NCBI GenBank assembly: GCA_035293945.1
Contig: DATGLV010000027.1
Span: 1-64,000, forward strand
Direction: 5' to 3'
Length of the DNA stretch: 64,000 nt
Source: VAZQ01 sp035293945
Lineage (GTDB): Bacteria; Pseudomonadota; Alphaproteobacteria; Rhizobiales; Xanthobacteraceae
Shown: positions 27,799-37,023 of the stretch, one piece after another
How the letters are laid out: the number at the start of each line of letters is the position of its first letter
Numbering within the stretch: position 1 is the first letter of the stretch
Notes under the pieces: model-generated
What the model was told of the DNA's origin: nothing
What the model saw: the letters and a program-made list of their open reading frames with translations, nothing else
Database searches by the model: none
Position numbers and translations under genes: made by a program

Positions 27799-28491
27799 TT
27801 GAAATTGAGTGAACGCATCCTCCTTATCGAAGACGATTCCCGTCTTGCCGGCATGGTCGCGGAGTACCTCGGCAAGGCGGGCTTCCAGGTCGTCCATGCC
27901 GAGGACGGCGCGCGCGGGATCGCGCTCCATGGGCGGGAGGCGCTCGATGCCGTCATCCTCGACTTGATGCTGCCGGACGCCGACGGCCTGGACGTCTGCC
28001 GGCAGATCCGCGGCCGTTCCGACTGCCCCATCCTGATGCTCACCGCGCGCGGCGACCCAATGGATCGCGTGGTGGGGCTCGAGATGGGTGCCGACGATTA
28101 TCTGCCCAAGCCGTTCGAGCCGCGCGAGTTGCTGGCGCGCCTGCGGGCGATCCTCCGGCGCGGGCGCGGCGGCGCAAAGCGCGACGTGCTGCGATATGGA
28201 AAGCTCGAGATCGACCGCGGCTCACGCGAAGTCCGTCTCGACGGTGCGGCGCGTCCGCTCACCAGCTATCAGTTCGCGCTGCTGCTGGCGCTCGCCGAGC
28301 ATGCCGGACGCGTCATGTCGCGCGATGCTCTCATGGATCTGGTCAAGGGCGAACAGCTCGAAGCCTTCGACCGCTCGATCGATGTGCACGTCTCGCGCAT
28401 TCGCGCCGCCATCGAGGATGATCCGAAGAAGCCGCGCCGCATCATCACGGTGCGCGGCGCCGGCTATGTGTTCGCCAAAGCGCAGGATTGA
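27799..28491 (+). CDS. OmpR-family response regulator (CpxR/RstA-like)
   Basis: A 230-residue regulator with a receiver domain (acidic pair EDD near residue 10, phospho-acceptor Asp55 in ILDLMLPD, Lys of YLPKPF) and a winged-helix DNA-binding domain ending in TVRGAGYVF. The frame has a TGA directly before position 27799, so the start must be TTG 27799 or TTG 27805; neither has a strong ribosome site, and translation may depend on the upstream gene. It is probably phosphorylated by the kinase ten bases downstream. Confidence 0.93.
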   Translation: MKLSERILLIEDDSRLAGMVAEYLGKAGFQVVHAEDGARGIALHGREALDAVILDLMLPDADGLDVCRQIRGRSDCPILMLTARGDPMDRVVGLEMGADDYLPKPFEPRELLARLRAILRRGRGGAKRDVLRYGKLEIDRGSREVRLDGAARPLTSYQFALLLALAEHAGRVMSRDALMDLVKGEQLEAFDRSIDVHVSRIRAAIEDDPKKPRRIITVRGAGYVFAKAQD

Positions 28492-28501
28492 AAGCGTTCC
28501 C

Positions 28502-29740
28502 ATGCGGCGCCTCTATGTGCAAATCTACTTCACTATCGTGGTGAGCCTCTTTCTGGTGGTGCTCACCGCCTTGCTGGTCTGGCACTTCAGCGCCGGCGTG
28601 TTGCCGTTCGAGCAGCCATTCGAGGTCGCGGGCAACATCGTCGCCGAGCTGGTGCCGCCCGCGAATGCGCCGCGGTCGGCGCAACAGCAGGCGATTGATC
28701 GACTGGCGCAGCATCTGGGGGGCGACCTTGCTCTCTTCGGTGCCGGCAATGATCCGATCGCCGCTGCCGGCAGGCCGCTGCCTCCGCCGCCCAACCGGCT
28801 GCATACCGGCGTCGTGATCAGGACCGGGGCCGGTCCGGCGGTTTCGATCCGCCTTCCGGACGGGCGCTGGGTGGTCGCGCGCCTTCCATTCGGAACACGT
28901 CCGAGCTCCGCCAGGCTCGCGGTCTTCCTCGGATTGATCGCACTCGCGGTCGCGCTCGGCGCACGGCCGGTGGTGCGCCGGCTCACCGGACGGCTCGAGC
29001 GCCTGCAGCGCGGGGTGGAGTCACTCGGGGCGGGCGATCTCAGTGCCCGCGTCAAGGTCGAGGGCCGCGACGAGGTCGCACAGCTCGCACAAAGCTTCAA
29101 TCAGGCGGCGGCCCGCATCGAGAATCTGGTTCAGGCACAGAAGATGCTGCTCGCCAACGCGTCGCATGAGCTGCGCACCCCGCTCACCCGCATTCGCCTC
29201 GGCCTCGAGCTGGTCCAGGCCGAGCCCAGCCGCAAGGCGGAGCTGGAGCGCGACATCGCCGAGCTCGACCAAATGGTCGACGAGATCCTCACTGTCAGCC
29301 GTCTCGATGCAACCGAGAGACTCGACGTCCACGAAGACGTCGATCTCGCCGCTTTGGCGGCCGAGGAGTGCGCGCGTTACGAGGATTGTTTGGTGCGCGG
29401 TCAGTCGGTCGTTGTCAACGGCGACCCGGCCCTCTTGCGCCGGATGATCCGCAACCTGGTTGAGAATGCGAAGCTCCATGGCAAGCCGCCGGTCCAGGTC
29501 CAGGTTGAGCGGCGCGGCAAAGAGGCCCGGCTCAGCGTGGCCGATGGCGGCGAAGTGATCGCCAAAGCGGCGCGTGAGCGGCTGTTCTCTGCGTTCCAGC
29601 GTATTCCTGAGCGCGGCGGGCCAAAAGGCACCGGCCTTGGCCTCGCGCTGGTCCGGCAGATTGCACGCCGACACGGGGGCGATGCCACTTATCAATCCGA
29701 GCGCGGCAATTGTTTCGCGGTAACACTGCCGGCAGCGTAA
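28502..29740 (+). CDS. Membrane sensor histidine kinase (Cpx/RstB-like)
   Basis: A 412-residue kinase: membrane helix (about 10-30), periplasmic loop of about 100 residues, second helix (about 140-158), HAMP, HisKA with His222 in ASHELRTPL, and HATPase domain with N box RNLVENAKLHG and G2 box KGTGLGLALV. The G1 box reads ADGGEVI where most kinases have DxGxG, so the second Gly is Val; the effect on ATP binding is unclear. The start at 28502 follows the regulator stop by ten bases; an in-frame open stretch upstream is a shadow of the regulator. Confidence 0.9.
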   Translation: MRRLYVQIYFTIVVSLFLVVLTALLVWHFSAGVLPFEQPFEVAGNIVAELVPPANAPRSAQQQAIDRLAQHLGGDLALFGAGNDPIAAAGRPLPPPPNRLHTGVVIRTGAGPAVSIRLPDGRWVVARLPFGTRPSSARLAVFLGLIALAVALGARPVVRRLTGRLERLQRGVESLGAGDLSARVKVEGRDEVAQLAQSFNQAAARIENLVQAQKMLLANASHELRTPLTRIRLGLELVQAEPSRKAELERDIAELDQMVDEILTVSRLDATERLDVHEDVDLAALAAEECARYEDCLVRGQSVVVNGDPALLRRMIRNLVENAKLHGKPPVQVQVERRGKEARLSVADGGEVIAKAARERLFSAFQRIPERGGPKGTGLGLALVRQIARRHGGDATYQSERGNCFAVTLPAA

Positions 29741-29855
29741 AGCAGATTTCGGAGCAGGTTCTCCGACATTCGGTGGGCGAGACCACCGCATGCGCTCTCC
29801 AATCTGCCCAACCTTCGCGTGATCATCTATAGTCTCGACCCGAAGGGGGATTCAC

Positions 29856-30398
29856 GTGAGCCTGTCGGCTTGGATCAAGAAGGTGATCGGGTTGAGCAAG
29901 GCGCCGGCGAGCGCGCAGGCGGCCGCGCCAGCACCGTCGGCGCAAGCGTCGCCGTTGCCGCGCATCGACGGCGCGGCTGCGCCGGTGGAAAGCAAACGGC
30001 CAAGCGATGGGCCGCCCCCCTGCGTCGAGCCGGACGCCAACGCAGATGCCATCACCGTTGAGCCGGTCCAGCCGATCGATATCAAGACCGAAGTTGAAAT
30101 CGAGGCCGAGTCTGCCGGTCCCCCGCGTCCCGACATCGAGCCTGAGCTCGCGCCGGTGATCGAGGTCGACCCCGAAAGCCCACCGACAGCGGAAGAGATC
30201 GACCGGCGCCGCGCTATGGTGCGCGGTTTCTTCAACGACTACTGGTCGTCGATCGAGGACAAGCCAGCGTCATTTGCCGAACGGCTGGACCATGCCGAAA
30301 GTTACATCAACGAGCGGGTGGCGGCCGGGGGCGAAGCCTGGCGCCTTGGTCCGGCAACCCGCAAACAGCTCGGGCTACCGCCGTCCAAGAACCGGTGA
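29856..30398 (+). CDS. Hypothetical protein with disordered acidic linker
   Basis: A 180-residue protein not assigned to a family. An amphipathic N terminus (SLSAWIKKVIGL) is followed by an Ala/Pro-rich segment to about residue 55, an acidic Pro/Glu/Asp-rich linker (to about 108) and a helical C-terminal domain with EEIDRRRAMVRGFFNDYWSS and AERLDHAESYINERV. The start is a GTG at 29856 with AAGGGGGA upstream. It lies 115 bases after the kinase, in the same direction, and converges on the next gene with two bases between stop codons. Confidence 0.65.
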   Translation: MSLSAWIKKVIGLSKAPASAQAAAPAPSAQASPLPRIDGAAAPVESKRPSDGPPPCVEPDANADAITVEPVQPIDIKTEVEIEAESAGPPRPDIEPELAPVIEVDPESPPTAEEIDRRRAMVRGFFNDYWSSIEDKPASFAERLDHAESYINERVAAGGEAWRLGPATRKQLGLPPSKNR

Positions 30399-30400
30399 GC

Positions 30401-30886
30401 TTATTTGGTGGCGGCGATGACTTCGCTGATTTCAGCGAGGAATCCCAATGCGGCGGGACTGCTGCGACCGCGCCCGCTCTTGCTGACGCGCGCAACGGCG
30501 TCCTTGATGATGTCCTGGATGACAAGAGCGATCAGGTCGCTGTCACGATCGGCTTTCATCGCCGCGATGGCGAGCTGGGCATATCGACGGCCGAGACGAA
30601 CGTCATTCTCGCGCTTTCCGGTCGACTCGACATTCCAGAAGCTTTCTGGACGGACCAGGGGCTGGTCGTTGGGGCCAACCTTGACGAACGGCAGAGCCTT
30701 GGTGGCCGGCAGCGTGAAACGGCGGATTTCCTCGCCAAGCGCCTGGTCGGGCGTCGGTGCCGAATAAGCGAGGCGCAGGAATCCCGGGGAGCGCTGCGGT
30801 TTCAGCGGCCGCGGCGACCGCTGCGGCTGCTCCGGACGTTCCGATCTATCAGAATTTTTGGCCTTGGACCGAGACTTGGCCGTCAT
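30401..30886 (-). CDS. Hypothetical basic protein
   Basis: A 161-residue protein from the ATG at 30886, which has AGGAGGG upstream; the frame continues upstream without a ribosome site. The first 40 residues are rich in Lys, Arg, Ser, Pro and Gln and probably disordered. The rest is helical, with EEIRRFTLPATKALPF, GRRYAQLAIAAMKAD and ALVIQDIIKDAVARVSKSG. No family recognised. A DNA- or RNA-contacting role is possible from the charge but not shown. Confidence 0.6.
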   Translation of the reverse strand: MTAKSRSKAKNSDRSERPEQPQRSPRPLKPQRSPGFLRLAYSAPTPDQALGEEIRRFTLPATKALPFVKVGPNDQPLVRPESFWNVESTGKRENDVRLGRRYAQLAIAAMKADRDSDLIALVIQDIIKDAVARVSKSGRGRSSPAALGFLAEISEVIAATK

Positions 30887-31454
30887 GACAAGCCCTCCTG
30901 GGCACTCCCGACGCAGCGTGGCCGTTTTCAAATCATGCGACGCTCGCCGCATACGCGACCCGCTCGCCAACGCGATTGCATCGGCGATGCACAGTTAAAC
31001 GAGCAAGCATCTCCGCTACGCGCGGACGCGTAACGACGCCGCCTGCGATCACAATGAGAATTGGCCCCCGCCCAACTCGACGGCGATTTCCGTCGAGCCC
31101 TTCTCATTGCATGCAATGTAGGACATTGCGGCGGCGGCGTGAACTGCTCAAAGGCTCAAAGTGGCGCGCAAACGACAATTTCGGCAATATGTGGCAAACG
31201 AGCCACGCTCCGTTTCATTTGTGTATCTGAATTGTCACGCCATGTGATCAAACAAGATTTCAGAATCGGATTAATCAGAACAAGACTTCGTCGGAAACTA
31301 TCGGCCGCTTGGTATTTCCATGCAGCAAGCTCACCCTGATACCTCTGACCCCGCGGATGCTGAAGCGGAGCGCGCAAAGCTCCCGCCCTGTTGTTGCCGC
31401 GTTCAGCCCTCACCCAGGTGAACGGGGACGGGGTAGAGTTACTCGGTGGTTAAG
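30887..31454. other. Intergenic region
   Basis: About 570 bases between two divergent genes without a convincing gene. It has lower GC than its surroundings between 31180 and 31330. A 33-codon frame beginning at ATG 31320 and ending at about 31421 is too short and unremarkable to call. No clear promoter, terminator or repeat stands out. Confidence 0.5.
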
Positions 31455-32507
31455 ATGATCATTGACGACATGATCATTCGTGATCCGGTATTGCACGGTC
31501 GAAGCTTTCCGGCCGCTGCGGTGAGCCGCCGCAAGCTTTTGCGCGCGCTTGCTTCTGCAGCCTCACTGCTTGCCCTCGAAGGCTGCGCGAGCTTCGCTTC
31601 GACCGGCGAGCACCTCGATGCGTCGGACATTGCGACCAACCCCACCGTATTGGTTGCGACCAATCGCAAGCCGCTCGACGGTGCGCGCGCAAAGCCCTGG
31701 TTTGGAGGCGAGCGGTCGCAAACCCTGACGATCATGCATGCCCGGCTCACCCCGCCGGATGACGGCCGCTTCTCGCTCGCCGCGGTCGGGCTTTCGGATT
31801 GGCAGCTCGACGGCATCGAGAAGGTGCCGCAGATCGGCGATCTGCCCGGGGTGTCGACCAACGCGCGCGACGTGCTGGTCTACGTGCACGGCTTCAACAC
31901 GACTTTCGAGACCGCAGTGCTTGATGCTGCGCGCCTGTCGGACGGAATCAGATTTCACGGCGACACGATCTGCTTCACATGGCCCTCCAAGGCCAAGCTC
32001 TTCGACTACGGCTACGACCGCGAGAGCGCGATGTGGTCGCGCGATGCGCTCGAGACCGTGCTCGACGGCCTGTTGGCAAGCCCCACGGTCGGCCGCATCA
32101 ATATCGTGGCGCACAGCATCGGCACCATGCTGACCATGGAATCGCTGCGACAACTCTATGCGCATCAAGGCGACAAGGCGGCCGGCCGGCTGGGCGCAGT
32201 GGTGTTTGCGGCCCCGGACATCGACATGGACGTGTTTTCGTCCTCGGTCGAGCGCGTCGGCCCCATCGCCCACAACATCACGGTGTTGACGGCGACGAAT
32301 GATCGGGCGCTCGCACTGTCACGCTGGATGGCGGGGGGCATAACCCGCGTCGGCGCCGCCCAGAAGGCGCAGCTCGAGCAACTGGGGCTGCACGTGATCG
32401 ACGGTACGGCGGAGGGCTGGGGGGTGATCAATCACGACCTGTTTTTGTCCGACGGCCGCATTCGCGAAGCGATCCGCCGCGCCGTCGACAGCCCGACCGG
32501 AGCGTGA
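31455..32507 (+). CDS. Alpha/beta hydrolase of the DUF900 family, probable lipoprotein
   Basis: A 350-residue protein with SRRKLLRAL followed by a hydrophobic stretch and LEGC, which resembles a twin-arginine lipoprotein signal. The hydrolase domain shows VYVHGFNTTFE and the nucleophile AHSIGTML, both typical of DUF900/COG4782. ATG 31455 is used; GTG 31446 is an in-frame alternative. The 9-base sequence ATGATCATT occurs twice (31455 and 31470) at the start of the frame, so the true start may be further downstream. Function unknown. Confidence 0.82.
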   Translation: MIIDDMIIRDPVLHGRSFPAAAVSRRKLLRALASAASLLALEGCASFASTGEHLDASDIATNPTVLVATNRKPLDGARAKPWFGGERSQTLTIMHARLTPPDDGRFSLAAVGLSDWQLDGIEKVPQIGDLPGVSTNARDVLVYVHGFNTTFETAVLDAARLSDGIRFHGDTICFTWPSKAKLFDYGYDRESAMWSRDALETVLDGLLASPTVGRINIVAHSIGTMLTMESLRQLYAHQGDKAAGRLGAVVFAAPDIDMDVFSSSVERVGPIAHNITVLTATNDRALALSRWMAGGITRVGAAQKAQLEQLGLHVIDGTAEGWGVINHDLFLSDGRIREAIRRAVDSPTGA

Positions 32508-32696
32508 CGCCAGGCTCGCGGCCATTGTAGGCGAGCGTAGGGCGCAATCCCTTTATTGCGCCAGTCCACAGTTGGCGAATTTTGCCGGCACGATGCGCTC
32601 CGATTGTCGGCTTAATCCGGTGGCCGCCCGGCATCGATCCGAAGTTTCGATCGAGATGGCGCAATAAAGCGATTGCGTCCTGCGAGCTAAACGCCG

Positions 32697-33749
32697 TCAA
32701 GGCGAAGGCGCGGCGAAAGCCTTGGTGTAGCGATCGGCGACATCGCGCGGGGTTGCGGAGATGAGCGCGATGACCTGCTCGACCGCTTCCGCCGGAATGG
32801 GGGAGACCTCCAGGCCCGAATGATCCGCGTCGGCAAGAAACTCAGGGTCGCTCGCCAAAGCCGTGAGCGCGGCGCGTAGAATCGCGATGCGCTCAGGCGG
32901 AACGCCGGGCGGGGCAATGATCGGCCGCGCCACCTTCTTCTGGGTGAGAAACAGAGAGATGACGGCCCGATCGGAGGGCGTCTTGGCGAAGTCGAGCGCA
33001 TTCGGCACGTCGGGCAATTCAGGATCGTTCTGCAATCCGCTCTGCAACAGCAGCGTGATCTTGTGATCGCGGATCCAATCCGGCTTCTGCTTCTTGAGGC
33101 TCGACCACGACCAGTCGCCGATCCCCGCCACCTCGCCGCGCTGGATGGCAAGGCCGATATCGGCCGTGCCGTTATATCCGGTCACGATCTTGAATTTCGT
33201 TCCCAGCACGGCGTTGTAGAGCCGCGGCGTCAGCTCCGGGTCGACCCCGGTATGTCCACCGACGATCAGCTCCTTGTCGAACAGATCCTGCGCGGTCTTG
33301 TGCGGGTCCGTGTACCACGCGAAGGCGACCCCGACCTCGCTCGAAAGGCTGCCGATCCAATTGAGCGTGTTGAGGTCGAAGCGCACCGCGGTCGGATTGA
33401 TGAGCCGCGTGAGCAGCATGCCGCGCTGGATGAGCGCAATGGTGAGGCCGTCGCGCGGGGCGGTGTTGGCGATGAGATTGGCGGCCGCGAGGCTGCCGGC
33501 CGCCGGCATGTTTTGCACAATGATGGTCGGATTGCCCGGGATGAACCGGCCGAAATGACGGGCAAACAGGCGCGCCACCGAATCGTAACCGCCACCCACC
33601 GCCGCCCCGCAGATCAAGGTGATCTGTTTTCCGGCATAAAAAGGTGCTGCGGACTGTGCGGCGGCGGCGCCAGGTTGGATCATCGCCAGCAGGCTGGCAG
33701 CGATGAGCAACCGCCGCGTCCCTGAGAATGCAGTCGTGATACGATTCAT
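32697..33749 (-). CDS. TctC/Bug-type periplasmic solute-binding protein
   Basis: A 350-residue binding protein of the tripartite tricarboxylate transporter (TTT) family. The signal peptide (to about AQSA, residue 34) is followed by APFYAGKQITLICG, GAAVGGGYDSVARLFARHFGRFIPGNPTIIVQNMPAAGSLAAAN in segments, the typical Bug N-terminal fold. No TctA/TctB membrane genes are adjacent, as is usual for the expanded Bug families. The ATG at 33749 fits the signal peptide; the frame is open further upstream. The ligand is likely a carboxylate but unknown. It is divergent from the enoyl-CoA hydratase. Confidence 0.9.
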   Translation of the reverse strand: MNRITTAFSGTRRLLIAASLLAMIQPGAAAAQSAAPFYAGKQITLICGAAVGGGYDSVARLFARHFGRFIPGNPTIIVQNMPAAGSLAAANLIANTAPRDGLTIALIQRGMLLTRLINPTAVRFDLNTLNWIGSLSSEVGVAFAWYTDPHKTAQDLFDKELIVGGHTGVDPELTPRLYNAVLGTKFKIVTGYNGTADIGLAIQRGEVAGIGDWSWSSLKKQKPDWIRDHKITLLLQSGLQNDPELPDVPNALDFAKTPSDRAVISLFLTQKKVARPIIAPPGVPPERIAILRAALTALASDPEFLADADHSGLEVSPIPAEAVEQVIALISATPRDVADRYTKAFAAPSP

Positions 33750-34034
33750 GACACTGCTCACGAAATCGGCTTGATCGGTCGTTGACAATAGACCGCAAGC
33801 CCTTCGGTGCTCCCGCGCAGCAAGTCGCACGCGCGAACGCATGCGATCATATTGCCGCGCCTGTGCCTTCAAAGCCAGCCATCCCGGTAGATGGTCAATG
33901 TCACAGCCGATCCCGCGGGTCTCGGCCCCGCGATATTTCTTCTATTTTTCCCCAAGCAATTCATTCTTCGGGCTAGTGTGGTCTCGTCGCCTGTCCGGCC
34001 CGATGGAGCCGTGCAATCAAACATCGAGGTAGGA

Positions 34035-34787
34035 ATGTTGCACACGATTGTGGTCGAGGCCTCGGAGCGCCGCATCGTCACCGTCCGGCTGAACCGGCCC
34101 GAGCGGGGCAATGCATTCGATCAGACGATGCTGGACGAGCTCGGCGAGACCTTCGCTCGCTTGGCCGCCGATGAGGTCGCCCGGATCATCGTTCTGCGTG
34201 CGAACGGGCGCCACTTCTGCAGTGGAGCCGATCTGTCCGCACCCAAGACCGAACCGGGTGCGCACACCCGCTATTCCTTGCGCGACGTGCTGGGCGCCCT
34301 CGACGCCCTGCCAAAGCCGACGCTCGCGGTGGTGCATGGCGCCGCGGTCGGCGGTGGCGCTGCCTTTGCGGCTTGCTGCGATTGTGTCATCGCGACCGAC
34401 GCTGCTTTCTTTTCCATTCCGGAGGTGCGCGTGGGTATGCCACCGCTCGGGGTCGCCCCGTTCCTGATCCGCGCGATGGGACACCGGCAGTTTCGCCGCT
34501 ACGGGCTCTCCGGGGAACGGATCGGCGCTGCGGAGGCGCTCCGCATCGGTCTCGTGCATGAGGTCTGCAGTGCGGAAGCTCTGGAGGAGACGCTGGCACG
34601 CATTGCGGATGCCTTTCTGCACGGCGCGCCGGGCGCGATGCGGACCCTCAAGGCTGCGGCTGCCCAGCTTGCTGCCGCCGGCACTTCCGAGTCCGGAATG
34701 CCAGGCCATGATTCCAAGACGGCCGAAGCCCTTGAAGGAATCGCGAGCTTCCGCGAGAAACGCAAGCCAAGCTGGTATCCGCAATAA
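34035..34787 (+). CDS. Enoyl-CoA hydratase/isomerase family protein
   Basis: A 250-residue crotonase-fold enzyme. The oxyanion-hole strands are FCSGADLSAP and VHGAAVGGGAAFAACCDCVIA, and SIPEVRVGMPPLG holds the usual catalytic position. The ATG at 34035 follows GAGGTAGGA; the open frame upstream has no homology-like sequence. It lies 16 bases before the acyl-CoA synthetase, so the two probably act on the same CoA ester: activation, then hydration or isomerisation of the enoyl-CoA. Substrate is not determined. Confidence 0.93.
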   Translation: MLHTIVVEASERRIVTVRLNRPERGNAFDQTMLDELGETFARLAADEVARIIVLRANGRHFCSGADLSAPKTEPGAHTRYSLRDVLGALDALPKPTLAVVHGAAVGGGAAFAACCDCVIATDAAFFSIPEVRVGMPPLGVAPFLIRAMGHRQFRRYGLSGERIGAAEALRIGLVHEVCSAEALEETLARIADAFLHGAPGAMRTLKAAAAQLAAAGTSESGMPGHDSKTAEALEGIASFREKRKPSWYPQ

Positions 34788-34803
34788 CTCACCGGAGGGC
34801 GCC

Positions 34804-36960
34804 TTGGATCTCGAAGCCTCGCAGCGCAGGGTCGCGGCGCTCACGGCCCCGCGCAATGTCGTTCTGGTGGGGGCGAGTGATCGCGCCGGAAGCTGGGCGG
34901 CGCGGGTGTGGCGCAATCTCAATCGTTATCAATTTTCCGGTCCGATCCATCTCATCAATCCGCGGCGAGAGGCGGTCTGGGGAAGGCCGTGCCACGCGGA
35001 TTTCAGCTCGCTCCCCGAGCCGCCCGATCATCTGGTCGTGCTGGTGCCGGCAGCCGGCGTTCCGGAGGCCCTGCGCAGTGGCGCGGCGGCCGGCGCGCGC
35101 AGCGCCACAGTGTTCTCGGCCGGGTTTGGCGAGGCGTTCGACCAGGGTGCGGCAGCGCTCGGGCGCGAGCTCGCGGCCGTGATTGCCGACACGGGCCTCG
35201 CGGTCTCCGGCCCCAATTGCATGGGTAATGTCTGCGCCAAGTCGCGCCTCGTCACGCTGACCGAGGACCGGCAGCTCGCTGTGCGGGAAGGTCCTGTCGC
35301 CCTCGCCGGGCAGAGCGGCGGCATGATGATCTTTCTCAACGCGGCGCTCGAAGAGCGCGGCATCTTCGCTGAATATCTGATCACCAGCGGGAACGAGGCA
35401 GGCCTGACGGTCGCGGACTATCTGGCTTTCTTCGCCGGCGAGAGCGAGCTCAAGGTGGTCATCATCTACATCGAGGCGATCGCCGACCGGGAGAAGTTTG
35501 CGGCGACCTGCGGCGCCCTCCGCGCCGCCGGCAAGGAGGTTGTCGCAGTGAAGCTCGGCCGATCTGCAGGGGGACGCACCGCCGCCATGGCGCATACGGG
35601 CTCGCTCGCCGGCAGCGTCGAAGTATTCGATGCGCTGTGCGCCGAGCTCGGTGTGATCCGCGCCGATACGCTGGACGATGCGGTCGAGATCACGGAGCTC
35701 CTGGTTCACACGGGCGCGCCTTGCGGGCGCCGCCTCGGCGCGATCACGTTGTCGGGCGCATTTCGCGGCCTGCTTCTGGATGCGGCGGAGCGCAATGGGC
35801 TCGAGCTGCCGGCATTGGGGGCGCAGACCACGGAGCGGCTCAACAGCGTGTTGACCGTCGGGTCGCTGGTCGGCAATCCGATCGATGGCGGCTTCGGGGT
35901 GCTGACCAGCGCCGAGAACTATTTGGCTTCGATCAAGGCGATGCAGGCCGATCCCGCGATCGACGTGTTGCTGCTGCAGGAGGCCCTGCCGCGCGAGCCG
36001 GGCTCGGCGCGGGCCGAAAACTATATCGCGATGGTGGAAGAGTATGCGGCAACAGCAGCCAAGCCGATCGCGTTTGTGACGCCGACCTCCCATGGGCAGA
36101 CCGACTACAGCCGCGCCTTGCGCGAACGCGCCCCGCACATCTCGTTTCTGCAGGAGGCCAACAAGGCACTACGCGCGATCGCGGCCGTTGCCCGGGCGCG
36201 GGAAGGCGAGCGCCTCGCCGCATCCGCAACACCGGCGCTGTTTCCGGCAGCTTCGGCGCAGCTGCCGAGGCGGAGCGAGATGATGGCGCGCGCCATGACC
36301 CCGACGCCGTTGAGCGAGGTGGAATCCAAGGCGCTGCTCGCGCCCTACGGCATCCTCGCGCCCACCGAAGCGCTGGTGACTTCATCCGCCGAGGCGCTGC
36401 GCGCCGCCGAACGCATCGGGTATCCGGTGGTGCTCAAGGCGGTCGCCGCGGAGCTCACGCACAAGTCGGATGTCGGTGCCGTCAAGCTCAATATTTCCGG
36501 GCCCGAGGAGCTGGCAGCCGAATATGCGGCGATGGCCGAGCGCCTCCGCGTCGTCCCGCTTGCCGGCATGCTGGTTTGCAGGCAGGTGCGTGGCGGGCTG
36601 GAGCTAATCCTTGGATTGCATCGCGATCCTGAGCTCGGACTTGCGGTGATGGCGGGCAGCGGCGGCGTGCTGCTCGAGCTCGTCCGCGACGTGGCCTTTT
36701 GCGTTCCGCCGGTGAGCCCGCAGAAGGCACGCGACCTGATTGCCCGTACGCGCGTTGGCACATTGCTGGCGGGCTATCGCGGTGCGGGTCCGCTGGATGA
36801 AGATGCGGTCGTGACCGCCTTGGTGGGCCTGGGCCAGATTGCGCTCCACCTCGGGGACTCGATCGAGTCGATCGACATCAACCCCTTTGTGGCGCTCTCG
36901 CGCGGGCATGGGGGTCTGGCGCTTGACGCACTGGTCGTGCTGCGGAAGCAGTTGGTCTAA
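34804..36960 (+). CDS. ADP-forming acyl-CoA synthetase (acetate-CoA ligase family)
   Basis: A 718-residue protein with a CoA-binding Rossmann domain (VVLVGASDRAGSW near residue 19), two succinyl-CoA-ligase-like domains with the catalytic phospho-His in AHTGSLAGS (His264), and a C-terminal ATP-grasp domain (about 490-718, YPVVLKAVAAELTHKSDVGAVKL). It makes acyl-CoA reversibly with ATP or ADP. The start is TTG 34804, five bases after GGAGG, 16 bases downstream of the hydratase; sequence upstream in this frame overlaps the hydratase. Confidence 0.93.
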   Translation: MDLEASQRRVAALTAPRNVVLVGASDRAGSWAARVWRNLNRYQFSGPIHLINPRREAVWGRPCHADFSSLPEPPDHLVVLVPAAGVPEALRSGAAAGARSATVFSAGFGEAFDQGAAALGRELAAVIADTGLAVSGPNCMGNVCAKSRLVTLTEDRQLAVREGPVALAGQSGGMMIFLNAALEERGIFAEYLITSGNEAGLTVADYLAFFAGESELKVVIIYIEAIADREKFAATCGALRAAGKEVVAVKLGRSAGGRTAAMAHTGSLAGSVEVFDALCAELGVIRADTLDDAVEITELLVHTGAPCGRRLGAITLSGAFRGLLLDAAERNGLELPALGAQTTERLNSVLTVGSLVGNPIDGGFGVLTSAENYLASIKAMQADPAIDVLLLQEALPREPGSARAENYIAMVEEYAATAAKPIAFVTPTSHGQTDYSRALRERAPHISFLQEANKALRAIAAVARAREGERLAASATPALFPAASAQLPRRSEMMARAMTPTPLSEVESKALLAPYGILAPTEALVTSSAEALRAAERIGYPVVLKAVAAELTHKSDVGAVKLNISGPEELAAEYAAMAERLRVVPLAGMLVCRQVRGGLELILGLHRDPELGLAVMAGSGGVLLELVRDVAFCVPPVSPQKARDLIARTRVGTLLAGYRGAGPLDEDAVVTALVGLGQIALHLGDSIESIDINPFVALSRGHGGLALDALVVLRKQLV

Positions 36961-37023
36961 GTTTTCTGGACATTTTTCTCACGATGTGGCTTTTATGCTC
37001 GAAAGAGCGCATCAGAGGTAAAG

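Noticed and set aside
28088..28501. An upstream extension of the Cpx-like kinase
   Set aside because: It overlaps the regulator in another frame and has a shadow composition; membrane topology begins at 28502.
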